NCBI GenBank assembly: GCA_029168955.1
Contig: JAPDOI010000289.1
Span: 1 to 64,000 of the forward strand
DNA length: 64,000 bases
Direction of reading: 5' to 3'
Source of the DNA: Aplectana chamaeleonis
Lineage: Eukaryota; Nematoda; Chromadorea; Rhabditida; Cosmocercidae
The position numbers and the translations under genes are program-made. Below the pieces are notes generated by a model. It made no database searches. It saw only the letters and a list, made by a program, of their open reading frames with translations, and was not told where the DNA came from. Below are positions 13,131-28,100 of this stretch, one piece after another; position 1 is the stretch's first letter, and each line of letters opens with the position of its first letter.

Positions 13131-16100
13131 TGACGTCATCAGATGCCCTGTGTACTTTACCTGACATCCTGATGACGTCATCAGATGCCCTATGTACTTT
13201 ACATGACACCCTGATAACATCATCAGATGCCTTATGTACTTTACATGACACCATGATGACGTCATCAGATGCACTATGTACTTTACATGACATCCTGATG
13301 ACGTCATCAGATGCCCTATGTACTTTACATGACATCCTGATGACGTCATCAGATGCCCTATGTACTTTACATGACACCCTGATGACGTCATCAGATGCCC
13401 TATGTACTTTACATGACATCCTGATGACGTCATCAGATGCCCTATGTACTTTACATGACATCCTGATGACGTCATCAGATGCCCTATGTACTTTACATGA
13501 CATCCTGATGACGTCATCAGATGCCCTATGTACTTTAGATGACACCCTGATGACGTCATCAGATGCCCTATGTACTTTACATGACATCCTGATGACGTCA
13601 TCAGATGCCCTATGTACTTTACATGACATCCTGATGACGTCATCAGATGCCCTATGTACTTTACATGACATCCTGATGACGTCATCAGATGCCCTATGTA
13701 CTTTACATGACATCCTGATGACGTCATCAGATGCCCTATGTACTTTACATGACATCCTGATGACGTCATCAGATGCCCTATGTACTTTACATGACATCCT
13801 GATGACGTCATCAGATGCCCTATGTACTTTACATGACATCCTGATGACGTCATCAGATGCCCTATGTACTTTACATGACATCCTGATGACGTCATCAGAT
13901 GCCCTATGTACTTTACATGACATCCTGATGACGTCATCAGATGCCCTATGTACTTTACATGACATCCTGATGACGTCATCAGATGCCCTATGTACTTTAC
14001 ATGACATCCTGATGACGTCATCAGATGCCCTATGTACTTTACATGACATCCTGATGACGTCATCAGATGCCCTATGTACTTTACATGACATCCTGATGAC
14101 GTCATCAGATGCCCTATGTACTCTAGATGACACCCTGATGACGTAATCAGATGCCCTATGTACTTTACATGACATCCTGATGACGTCATCAGATGCCCTA
14201 TGTACCTTACATGACATCCTGATGACGTCATCAGATGCCCTATGTACTTCACATGACACCCTGATGACGTCATCAGATGCCCTATGTACTTTACATGACA
14301 TCCTGATGACGTCATCAGATGCCCTATGTACTTTACATGACATCCTGATGACGTCATCAGATGCCCTATGTACTTTACATGACATCCTGATGACGTCATC
14401 AGATGCCCTATGTACTTTACATGACATCCTGATGACGTCATCAGATGCCCTATGTACTTTACATGACATCCTGATGACGTCATCAGATGCCCTATGTACT
14501 TTACATGACATCCTGATGACGTCATCAGATGCCCTATGTACTTTACATGACATCCTGATGACGTCATCAGATGCCCTATGTACTTTACATGACATCCTGA
14601 TGACGTCATCAGATGCCCTATGTACTTTATATGACATCCTGATGACGTCATCAGATGCCCTATGTACTTTACATGACATCCTGATGACGTCATCAGATGC
14701 CCTATGTACTTTAGATGACATCCTGATGACGTCATCAGATGCCCTATGTACTTTACATGACATCCTGATGACGTCATCAGATGCCCTATGTACTTTACAT
14801 GACATCCTGATGACGTCATCAGATGCCCTATGTACTTTAGATGACATCCTGATGACGTCATCAGATGCCCTATGTACTTTACATGACATCCTGATGACGT
14901 CATCAGATGCCCTATGTACTTTACATGACATCCTGATGACGTCATCAGATGCCCTATGTACTTTACATGACATCCTGATGACGTCATCAGATGCCCTATG
15001 TACTTTACATGACATCCTGATGACGTCATCAGATGCCCTATGTACTTTACATGACATCCTGATGACGTCATCAGATGCCCTATGTACTTTACATGACATC
15101 CTGATGACGTCATCAGATGCCCTATGTACTTTACATGACATCCTGATGACGTCATCAGATGCCCTATGTACTTTACATGACATCCTGATGACGTCATCAG
15201 ATGCCCTATGTACTTTACATGACATCCTGATGACGTCATCAGATGCCCTATGTACTTTAGATGACACCCTGATGGCGTCATCAGATGCCCTATGTACTTT
15301 ACATGACATCCTGATGACGTCATCAGATGCCCTATGTACTTTACATGACATCCTGATGACGTCATCAGATGCCCTATGTACTTTAGATGACACCCTGATG
15401 ACGTAATCAGATGCCCTATGTACTTTAGATAACATCCTGATGACGTCATCAGATGCCCTATGTACTTTACCTGACATCCTGATGACGTCATCAGATGCCC
15501 TATGTACTTTACATGACACCCTGATGACGTCATCAGATGCCCTATGTACTTTACATGACATCCTGATGACGTCATCAGATGCCCTATGTACTTTACATGA
15601 CATCCTGATGACGTCATCAGATGCCCTATGTACTTTACATGACATCCTGATGACGTCATCAGATGCCCTATGTACTTTACATGACATCCTGATGACGTCA
15701 TCAGATGCCCTATGTACTTTACATGACATCCTGATGACGTCATCAGATGCCCTATGTACTTTACATGACATCCTGATGACGTCATCAGATGCCCTATGTA
15801 CTTTACATGACATCCTGATGACGTCATCAGATGCCCTATGTACTTTACATGACATCCTGATGACGTCATCAGATGCCCTATGTACTTTACATGACATCCT
15901 GATGACGCCATCAGATGCCCTATGTACTTTAGATGACACCCTGATGACATAATCAGATGCCCTATGTACTTTACATGACATCCTGATGACGTCATCAGAT
16001 GCCCTATGTACTTTACATGACATCCTGATGACGTCATCAGATGCCCTATGTACTTTACATGACATCCTGATGATGTCATCAGATGCTCTATGTACTTTAC

Positions 16101-16440
16101 ATGACATCCTGATGACGTCATCAGATGCCCTATGTACTTTACATGACATCCTGATGACGTCATCAGATGCCCTATGTACTTTACATGACATCCTGATGAC
16201 GTCATCAGATGCCCTATGTACTTTACATGACATCCTGATGACGTCATCAGATGCCCTATGTACTTTACATGACATCCTGATGACGTCATCAGATGCCCTA
16301 TGTACTTTACATGACATCCTGATGACGTCATCAGATGCCCTATGTACTTTACATGACATCCTGATGACGTCATCAGATGCCCTATGTACTTTACATGACA
16401 TCCTGATGACGTCATCAGATGCCCTATGTACTTTACATGA

Positions 16441-16499
16441 CATCCTGATTACGTCTGCAAATGTCCTATGTTCTTTAGATGTCACCCTGATGACGTAAT
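16441..16499 (+). repeat. Most diverged single monomer inside array A
   Basis: The unit reads CTGATTACGTCTGCAAATG, then TCCTATGTTCTTTAG, then ATGTCACCCTGATG. It has about eight substitutions but keeps its 42-bp length. Units on both sides are near consensus. Confidence 0.85.
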
Positions 16500-19400
16500 C
16501 AGATGCCCTATGTACTTTACATGACATCCTGATGACGTCATCAGATGCCCTATGTACTTTACATGACATCCTGATGACGTCATCAGATGCCCTATGTACT
16601 TTACATGACATCCTGATGACGTCATCAGATGCCCTATGTACTTTACATGACATCCTGATGACGTCATCAGATGCCCTATGTACTTTACATGACATCCTGA
16701 TGACGTCATCAGATGCCCTATGTACTTTACATGACACCCTGATGACGTCATCAGATGCCCTATGTACTTTACATGACATCCTGATGACTTCATCAGATGC
16801 CCTATGTACTTTACATGACATCCTGATGACGTCATCAGATGCCCTATGTACTTTACATGACATCCTGATGACGTCATCAGATGCCCTATGTACTTTACAT
16901 GACATCCTGATGACGTCATCAGATGCCCTATGTACTTTACATGACATCCTGATGACGTCATCAGATGCCCTATGTACTTTACATGACATCCTGATGACGT
17001 CATCAGATGCCCTATGTACTTTACATGACATCCTGATGACGTCATCAGATGCCCTATGTACTTTAGATGACACCCTGATGACGTCATCAGATGCCCTATG
17101 TACTTTACATGACATCCTGATGACGTCATCAGATGCCCTATGTACTTTACATGACATCCTGATGACGTCATCAGATGCCCTATGTACTTTAGATGACACC
17201 CTGATGACGTCATCAGATGCCCTATGTACTTTACATGACATCCTGATGACGTCATCAGATGCCCTATGTACTTTACATGACATCCTGATGACGTCATCAG
17301 ATGCCCTATGTACTTTACATGACATCCTGATGACGTCATCAGATGCCCTATGTACTTTACATGACATCCTGATGACGTCATCAGATGCCCTATGTACTTT
17401 ACATGACATCCTGATGACGTCATCAGATGCCCTATGTACTTTACATGACACCCTGATGACGTCATCAGATGCCCTATGTACTTTACATGACATCCTGATG
17501 ACGTCATCAGATGCCCTATGTACTTTACATGACATCCTGATGACGTCATCAGATGCCCTATGTACTTTACATGACATCCTGATGACGTCATCAGATGCCC
17601 TATGTACTTTACATGACATCCTGATGACGTCATCAGATGCCCTATGTACTTTACATGACATCCTGATGACGTCATCAGATGCCCTATGTACTTTACATGA
17701 CATCCTGATGACGTCATCAGATGCCCTATGTACTTTACATGACACCCTGATGACGTCATCAGATGCCCTATGTACTTTACATGACATCCTGATGACGTCA
17801 TCAGATGCCCTATGTACTTTACATGACATCCTGATGACGTCATCAGATGCCCTATGTACTTTACATGACATCCTGATGACGTCATCAGATGCCCTATGTA
17901 CTTTACATGACATCCTGATGACGTCATCAGATGCCCTATGTACTTTACATGACATCCTGATGTCGTCATCAGATGCCCTATGTACTTTACATGACATCCT
18001 GATGACGTCATCAGATGCTCTATGTACTTTACATGACATCCTGATGACGTCATCAGATGCCCTATGTACTTTACATGACATCCTGATGACGTCATCAGAT
18101 GCCCTATGTACTTTACATGACATCCTGATGACGTCATCAGATGCCCTATGTACTTTAGATGACACCCTGATGACGTCATCAGATGCCCTATGTACTTTAC
18201 ATGACATCCTGATGACGTCATCAGATGCCCTATGTACTTTACATGACATCCTGATGACGTCATCAGATGCCCTATGTACTTTACATGACATCCTGATGAC
18301 GTCATCAGATGCCCTATGTACTTTACATGACACCCTGATGACGTCATCAGATGCCCTATGTACTTTACATGACATCCTGATGACGTCATCAGATGCCCTA
18401 TGTACTTTACATGACATCCTGATGACGTCATCAGATGCCCTATGTACTTTACATGACATCCTGATGACGTCATCAGATGCCCTATGTACTTTACATGACA
18501 TCCTGATGACGTCATCAGATGCCCTATGTACTTTACATGACATCCTGATGACGTCATCAGATGCCCTATGTACTTTACATGACATCCTGATGACGTCATC
18601 AGATGCCCTATGTACTTTACATGACATCCTGATGACGGCATCAGATGCCCTATGTACTTTACATGACATCCTGATGACGGCATCAGATGCCCTATGTACT
18701 TTACATGACATCCTGATGACGTCATCAGATGCCCTATGTACTTTACATGACATCCTGATGACGTCATCAGATGCCCTATGTACTTTACATGACATCCTGA
18801 TGACGTCATCAGATGCCCTATGTACTTTAGATGACATCCTGATGACGTCATCAGATGCCCTATGTACTTTACATGACATCCTGATGACGTCATCAGATGC
18901 CCTATGTACTTTACATGACATCCTGATGACGTCATCAGATGCCCTATGTACTTTAGATGACACCCTGATGACGTCATCAGATGCCCTATGTACTTTACAT
19001 GACATCCTGATGACGTCATCAGATGCCCTATGTACTTTACATGACATCCTGATGACGTCATCAGATGCCCTATGTACTTTACATGACATCCTGATGACGT
19101 CATCAGATGCCCTATGTACTTTACATGACATCCTGATGACGTCATCAGATGCCCTATGTACTTTACATGACATCCTGATGACGTCATCAGATGCCCTATG
19201 TACTTTACATGACATCCTGATGACGTCATCAGATGCCCTATGTACTTTAGATGACACCCTGATGACGTCATCAGATGCCCTATGTACTTTACATGACATC
19301 CTGATGACGTCATCAGATGCCCTATGTACTTTACATGACATCCTGATGACGTCATCAGATGCCCTATGTACTTTACATGACATCCTGATGACGTCATCAG

Positions 19401-22400
19401 ATGCCCTATGTACTTTACATGACATCCTGATGACGTCATCAGATGCCCTATGTACTTTACATGACACCCTGATGACGTCATCAGATGCCCTATGTACTTT
19501 ACATGACATCCTGATGACGTCATCAGATGCCCTATGTACTTTACATGACATCCTGATGACGTCATCAGATGCCCTATGTACTTTACATGACATCCTGATG
19601 ACGTCATCAGATGCCCTATGTACTTTACATGACATCCTGATGACGTCATCAGATGCCCTATGTACTTTACATGACACCCTGATGACGTCATCAGATGCCC
19701 TATGTACTTTACATGACATCCTGATGACGTCATCAGATGCCCTATGTACTTTACATGACACCCTGATGACGTAATCAGATGCCCTATGTACTTTACATGA
19801 CATCCTGATGACGTCATCAGATGCCCTATGTACTTTACATGACATCCTGATGACGTCATCAGATGCCCTATGTACTTTACATGACATCCTGATGACGTCA
19901 TCAGATGCCCTATGTACTTTACATGACATCCTGATGACGTCATCAGATGCCCTATGTACTTTAGATGACACCCTGATGACGTAATCAGATGCCCTATGTA
20001 CTTTACATGACATCCTGATGACGTCATCAGATGCCCTATGTACTTTACATGACATCCTGATGACGTCATCAGATGCCCTATGTACTTTAGATGACACCCT
20101 GATGACGTAATCAGATGCCCTATGTACTTTACATGACATCCTGATGACGTCATCAGATGCCCTATGTACTTTACATGACATCCTGATGACGTCATCAGAT
20201 GCCCTATGTACTTTACATGACATCCTGATGACGTCATCAGATGCCCTATGTACTTTACATGACATCCTGATGACGTCATCAGATGCCCTATGTACTTTAC
20301 ATGACATCCTGATGACGTCATCAGATGCCCTATGTACTTTACATGACATCCTGATGACGTCATCAGATGCCCTATGTACTTTACATGACACCCTGATGAC
20401 GTCATCAGATGCCCTATGTACTTTAGATGACACCCTGATGACGTCATCAGATGCCCTATGTACTTTACATGACATCCTGATGACGTCATCAGATGCCCTA
20501 TGTACTTTACATGACATCCTGATGACGTCATCAGATGCCCTATGTACTTTACATGACATCCTGATGATGTCATCAGATGCCCTATGTACTTAACATGACA
20601 TCCTGATGACGTCATCAGATGCCCTATGTACTTTACATGACATCCTGATGACGTCATCAGATGCCCTATGTACTTTACATGACATCCTGATGACGTCATC
20701 AGATGCCCTATGTACTTTACATGACATCCTGATGACGTCATCAGATGCCCTATGTACTTTAGATGACACCCTGATGACGTAATCAGATGCCCTATGTACT
20801 TTACATGACATCCTGATGACGTCATCAGATGCCCTATGTACTTTACATGACACCCTGATGACGTCATCAGATGCCCTATGTACTTTACATGACATCCTGA
20901 TGACGTCATCAGATGCCCTATGTACTTTACATGACATCCTGATGACGTCATCAGATGCCCTATGTACTTTACATGACATCCTGATGACGTCATCAGATGC
21001 CCTATGTACTTTACATGACATCCTGATGACGTCATCAGATGCCCTATGTACTTTACATGACATCCTGATGACGTCATCAGATGCCCTATGTACTTTACAT
21101 GACATCCTGATGACGTCATCAGATGCCCTATGTACTTTACATGACATCCTGATGACGTCATCAGATGCCCTATGTACTTTACATGACATCCTGATGACGT
21201 CATCAGATGCCCTATGTACTTTAGATGACATCCTGATGACGTCATCAGATGCCCTATGTACTTTACATGACATCCTGATGACGTCATCAGATGCCCTATG
21301 TACTTTACATGACATCCTGATGACGTCATCAGATGCCCTATGTACTTTACATGACATCCTGATGACGTCATCAGATGCCCTATGTACTTTAGATGACACC
21401 CTGATGACGTCATCAGATGCCCTATGTACTTTAGATGACATCCTGATGACGTCATCAGATGCCCTATGTACTTTACATGACATCCTGATGACGTCATCAG
21501 ATGCCCTATGTACTTTACATGACATCCTGATGACGTCATCAGATGCCCTATGTACTTTACATGACACCCTGATGACGTCATCAGATGCCCTATGTACTTT
21601 AGATGACATCCTGATGACGTCATCAGATGCCCTATGTACTTTACATGACATCCTGATGACGTCATCAGATGCCCTATGTACTTTACATGACATCCTGATG
21701 ACGTCATCAGATGCCCTATGTACTTTACATGACATCCTGATGACGTCATCAGATGCCCTATGTACTTTACATGACATCCTGATGACGTCATCAGATGCCC
21801 TATGTACTTTAGATGACACCCTGATGACGTAATCAGATGCCCTATGTACTTTACATGACATCCTGATGACGTCATCAGATGCCCTATGTACTTTACATGA
21901 CATCCTGATGACGTCATCAGATGCCCTATGTACTTTACATGACATCCTGATGACGTCATCAGATGCCCTATGTACTTTACATGACATCCTGATGACGTCA
22001 TCAGATGCCCTATGTACTTTAGATGACACCCTGATGACGTAATCAGATGCCCTATGTACTTTACATGACATCCTGATGACGTCATCAGATGCCCTATGTA
22101 CTTTACATGACATCCTGATGACGTCATCAGATGCCCTATGTACTTTATATGACACCCTGATGACGTCATCAGATGCCCTATGTACTTTACATGACATCCT
22201 GATGACGTCATCAGATGCCCTATGTACTTTACATGACATCCTGATGACGTCATCAGATGCCCTATGTACTTTACATGACATCCTGATGACGTCATCAGAT
22301 GCCCTATGTACTTTACATGACATCCTGATGACGTCATCAGATGCCCTATGTACTTTACATGACATCCTGATGACGTCATCAGATGCCCTATGTACTTTAG

Positions 22401-22933
22401 ATGACACCCTGATGACGTCATCAGATGCCCTATGTACTTTACATGACATCCTGATGACGTCATCAGATGCCCTATGTACTTTACATGACATCCTGATGAC
22501 GTCATCAGATGCCCTATGTACTTTAGATGACACCCTGATGACGTAATCAGATGCCCTGTGTACTTTACATGACATCCTGATGACGTCATCAGATGCCCTA
22601 TGTACTTTACATGACATCCTGATGACGTCATCAGATGCCCTATGTACTTTACATGACACCCTGATGACGTCATCAGATGCCCTATGTACTTTACATGACA
22701 TCCTGATGACGTCATCAGATGCCCTATGTACTTTACATGACATCCTGATGACGTCATCAGATGCCCTATGTACTTTACATGACACCCTGATGACGTCATC
22801 AGATGCCCTATGTACTTTAGATGACACCCTGATGACGTCATCAGATGCCCTATGTACTTTACATGACATCCTGATGACGTCATCAGATGCCCTATGTACT
22901 TTACATGACATCCTGATGACGTCATCAGATGCA

Positions 22934-23084
22934 CTATGTACTTTATATGACACCCTGATAACGTCATCAGATGCCCTATGTACTTTACATGACACCATGA
23001 TGACGTCATCAGATGCACTATGTACTTTAGATGACACCCTGATGACGTAATCAGATGCCCTGTGTACTTTACCTGACATCCTGA
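22934..23084 (+). repeat. Variant block duplicated from 9,954 bp upstream (copy 2)
   Basis: It has the same sequence of rare markers as 12,980-13,130, including CTGATAACG, GCACTATG and TTTACCTGACATCC. The last part is then repeated locally at about 23,100-23,210 with an added GATGCTCTATG marker, and again near 26,250. This suggests serial short duplications in the 22.9-26.3 kb tract. Confidence 0.8.
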
Positions 23085-24923
23085 TGACGTCATCAGATGC
23101 TCTATGTACTTTACATGACACCATGATGACGTCATCAGATGCACTATGTACTTTAGATGACACCCTGATGACGTAATCAGATGCCCTGTGTACTTTACCT
23201 GACATCCTGATGACGTCATCAGATGCTCTATGTACTTTACATGACATCCTGATGACGTCATCAGATGCCCCATGTACTTTAGATGACACCCTGATGACGT
23301 CATCAGATGCCTTGTGTACTTTACCTGACATCCTGATGACGTCATCAGATGCCCTATGTACTTTAGATGACATCCTGATGACGTCATCAGATGCCCTATG
23401 TACTTTACATGACATCCTGATGACGTCATCAGATGCCCTATGTACTTTACATGACATCCTGATGACGTCATCAGATGCCCTATGTACTTTACATGACACC
23501 CTGATGACGTCATCAGATGCCCTATGTACTTTAGATGACACCCTGATGACGTAATCAGATGCCCTGTGTACTTTACATGACATCCTGATGACGTCATCAG
23601 ATGCCCTATGTACTTTACATGACATCCTGATGACGTCATCAGATGCCCTATGTACTTTACATGACATCCTGATGACGTCATCAGATGCCCTATGTACTTT
23701 AGATGACACCCTGATGACGTCATCAGATGCCCTATGTACTTTACATGACATCCTGATGACGTCATCAGATGCCCTATGTACTTTACATGACATCCTGATG
23801 ACGTCATCAGATGCCCTATGTACTTTAGATGACACCCTGATGACGTAATCAGATGCCCTGTGTACTTTACATGACATCCTGATGACGTCATCAGATGCCC
23901 TATGTACTTTACATGACATCCTGATGACGTCATCAGATGCCCTATGTACTTTACATGACATCCTGATGACGTCATCAGATGCCCTATGTACTTTAGATGA
24001 CACCCTGATGACGTCATCAGATGCCCTATGTACTTTACATGACACCCTGATGACGTCATCAGATGCCCTATGTACTTTACATGACATCCTGATGACGTCA
24101 TCAGATGCCCTATGTACTTTGGATGACATCCTGATGACGTCATCAGATGCCCTATGTACTTTAGATGACATCCTGATGACGTAATCAGATGCCCTATGTA
24201 CTTTACATGACATCCTGATGACGTCTTCAGATGCCCTATGTACTTTACATGACATCCTGATGACGTCATCAGATGCCCTATGTACTTTACATGACATCCT
24301 GATGACGTCATCAGATGCCCTATGTACTTTACATGACATCCTGATGACGTCATCAGATGCCCTATGTACTTTAGATGACACCCTGATGACGTCATCAGAT
24401 GCCCTATGTACTTTACATGACATCCTGATGACGTCATCAGATGCCCTATGTACTTTACATGACATCCTGATGACGTCATCAGATGCCCTATGTACTTTAC
24501 ATGACATCCTGATGACGTCATCAGATGCCCTATTAACTTTACATGACATCCTGATGACGTCATCAGATGCCCTATGTACTTTACATGACATCCTGATGAC
24601 GTCATCAGATGCCCTATGTACTTTACATGACATCCTGATGACGTCATCAGATGCCCTATGTACTCTAGATGACACCCTGATGACGTAATCAGATGCCCTA
24701 TGTACTTTACATGACATCCTGATGACGTCATCAGATGCCCTATGTACTTTACATGACATCCTGATGACGTCATCAGATGCCCTATGTACTCTAGATGACA
24801 CCCTGATGACGTAATCAGATGCCCTATGTACTTTACATGACATCCTGATGACGTCATCAGATGCCCTATGTACTTTACATGACATCCTGATGACGTCATC
24901 AGATGCCCTCTGTACTTTACATG

Positions 24924-25150
24924 ACACCATGATGACGCCATCAGATGCCCTATGTACTTTAGATGACACCCGGATGACGCAATCAGATGCCCTATGTACT
25001 TTACATGACATCCTGATGACGTCACCAGATGCCCTATGTACTTTACATGACATCCTGATGACGTCATCAGATGCCCTATGTACCTTACATGACATCCTGA
25101 TGACGTCATCAGATGCCCTATGTACCTTACATGACATCCTGATGACGTCA
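24924..25150 (+). repeat. Variant cassette copy 4, partial and diverged (array A)
   Basis: The ordered markers CACCATGATGACGCCATC, GACGCAATC, GTCACCAG and two ACCTTACAT units are present. The unit before GCAATC carries the private change ACCCGGATGACG, the entry unit has GCCCTCTGTAC, and the closing CATCTTG/GTAATC units are replaced by ordinary ones. This looks like an older copy or one trimmed by gene conversion. Confidence 0.75.
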
Positions 25151-28100
25151 TCAGATGCCCTATGTACTTTACATGACATCCTGATGACGTCATCAGATGC
25201 CCTATGTACTTTACATGACATCCTGATGACGTCATCAGATGCCCTATGTACTTTACATGACACCATGATGACGTCATCAGATGCCCTATGTACTTTACAT
25301 GACATCCTGATGACGTCATCAGATGCACTATGTACTTTAGATGACACCCTGATGACGTAATCAGATGCCCTATGTACTTTACATGACATCCTGATGACGT
25401 CATCAGATGCCCTATGTACTTTACATGACATCCTGATGACGTCATCAGATGCCCTATGTACTTTACATGACATCCTGATGACGTCATCAGATGCCCTATG
25501 TACTTTACATGACATCCTGATGACGTCATCAGATGCCCTATGTACTTTACATGACATCCTGATGACGTCATCAGATGCCCTATGTACTTTACATGACATC
25601 CTGATGACGTCATCAGATGCCCTATGTACTTTAGATGACACCCTGATGACGTAATCAGATGCCCTATGTACTTTAGATGACACCCTGATGACGTCATCAG
25701 ATGCCCTATGTACTTTACATGACATCCTGATGACGTCATCAGATGTCTTATGTACTTTACATGACATCCTGATGACGTCATCAGATGCCCTATGTACTTT
25801 AGATGACACCCTGATGACGTAATCAGATGCCCTATGTACTTTACATGACATCCTGATGACGTCATCAGATGCCCTATGTAGTTTACATGACATCCTGATG
25901 ACGTCATCAGATGCCCTATGTACTTTACATGACATCCTGATGACGTCATCAGATGCCCTATGTACTTTACATGACACCCTGATGACGTCATCAGATGCCC
26001 TATGTACTTTACATGACATCCTGATGACGTCATCAGATGCCCTATGTACTTTACATGACATCCTGATGACGTCATCAGATGCCCTATGTACTTTACATGA
26101 CATCCTGATGACGTCATCAGATGCCCTATGTACTTTACATGACATCCTGATGACGTCATCAGATGCCCTATGTACTTTACCTGACATCCTGATGACGTCA
26201 TCAGATGCCCTATCTACTTTAAATGACACCCTGATGACGTAATCAGATGCCCTGTGTACTTTACCTGACATCCTGATGACGTCATCTGATGCTCTATGTA
26301 CTTTACATGACATCCTGATGACGTCATCAGATGCCTTATGTACTTTAGATGACACCCTGATGACGTCATCAGATGCCCTATGTACTTTACATGACATCCT
26401 GATGACGTCATCAGATGCCCTATGTACTTTACATGACATCCTGATGACGTCATCAGATGCCCTATGTACTTTAGATGACACCCTGATGACGTAATCAGAT
26501 GCCCTATGTACTTTACATGACATCCTGATGACGTCATCAGATGCCCTATGTACTTTACATGACATCCTGATGACGTCATCAGATGCCCTATGTACTTTAG
26601 ATGACACCCTGATGACGTAATCAGATGCCCTATGTACTTTACATGACATCCTGATGACGTCATCAGATGCCCTATGTACTTTACATGACATCCTGATGAC
26701 GTCATCAGATGCCCTATGTACTTTACATGACATCCTGATGACGTCATCAGATGCCCTATGTACTTTACATGACATCCTGATGACGTCATCAGATGCCCTA
26801 TGTACTTTACATGACATCCTGATGACGTCATCAGATGCCCTATGTACTTTACATGACATCCTGATGACGTCATCAGATGCCCTATGTACTCTAGATGACA
26901 CCCTGATGACGTAATCAGATGCCCTATGTACTTTACATGACATCCTGATGACGTCATCAGATGCCCTATGTACTTTACATGACATCCTGATGACGTCATC
27001 AGATGCCCTATGTACTCTAGATGACACCCTGATGACGTAATCAGATGCCCTATGTACTTTACATGACATCCTGATGACGTCATCAGATGCCCTATGTACT
27101 TTACATGACATCCTGATGACGTCATCAGATGCCCTATGTACTTTAGATGACACCCTGATGACGTAATCAGATGCCCTATGTACTTTAGATGACACCCTGA
27201 TGACGTCATCAGATGCCCTATGTACTTTACATGACATCCTGATGACGTCATCAGATGCCCTATGTACTTTACATGACATCCTGATGACGTCATCAGATGC
27301 CCTATGTACTTTACATGACATCCTGATGACGTCATCAGATGCCCTATGTACTTTACATGACATCCTGATGACGTCATCAGATGCCCTATGTACTTTACAT
27401 GACATCCTGATGACGTCATCAGATGCCCTATGTACTTTAGATGACACCCTGATGACGTAATCAGATGCCCTATGTACTTTACATGACATCCTGATGACGT
27501 CATCAGATGCCCTATGTACTTTACATGACATCCTGATGACGTCATCAGATGCCCTATGTACTTTACATGACATCCTGATGACGTCATCAGATGCCCTATG
27601 TACTTTACATGACATCCTGATGACGTCATCAGATGCCCAATGTACTTTACATGACATCCTGATGACGTCATCAGATGCCCTATGTACTTTACATGACATC
27701 CTGATGACGTCATCAGATGCCCTATGTACTTTACATGACATCCTGATGACGTCATCAGATGCCCTATGTACTTTACATGACACCCTGATGACGTCATCAG
27801 ATGCCCTATGTACTTTAGATGACATCCTGATGACGTCATCAGATGCCCTATGTACTTTACATGACATCCTGATGACGTCATCAGATGCCCTATGTACTTT
27901 ACATGACATCCTGATGACGTCATCAGATGCCCTATGTACTTTAGATGACACCCTGATGACGTAATCAGATGCCCTATGTACTTTACATGACACCCTGATG
28001 ACGTCATCAGATGCCCTATGTACTTTACATGACATCCTGATGACGTCATCAGATGCCCTATGTACTTTACATGACATCCTGATGACGTCATCAGATGCCC

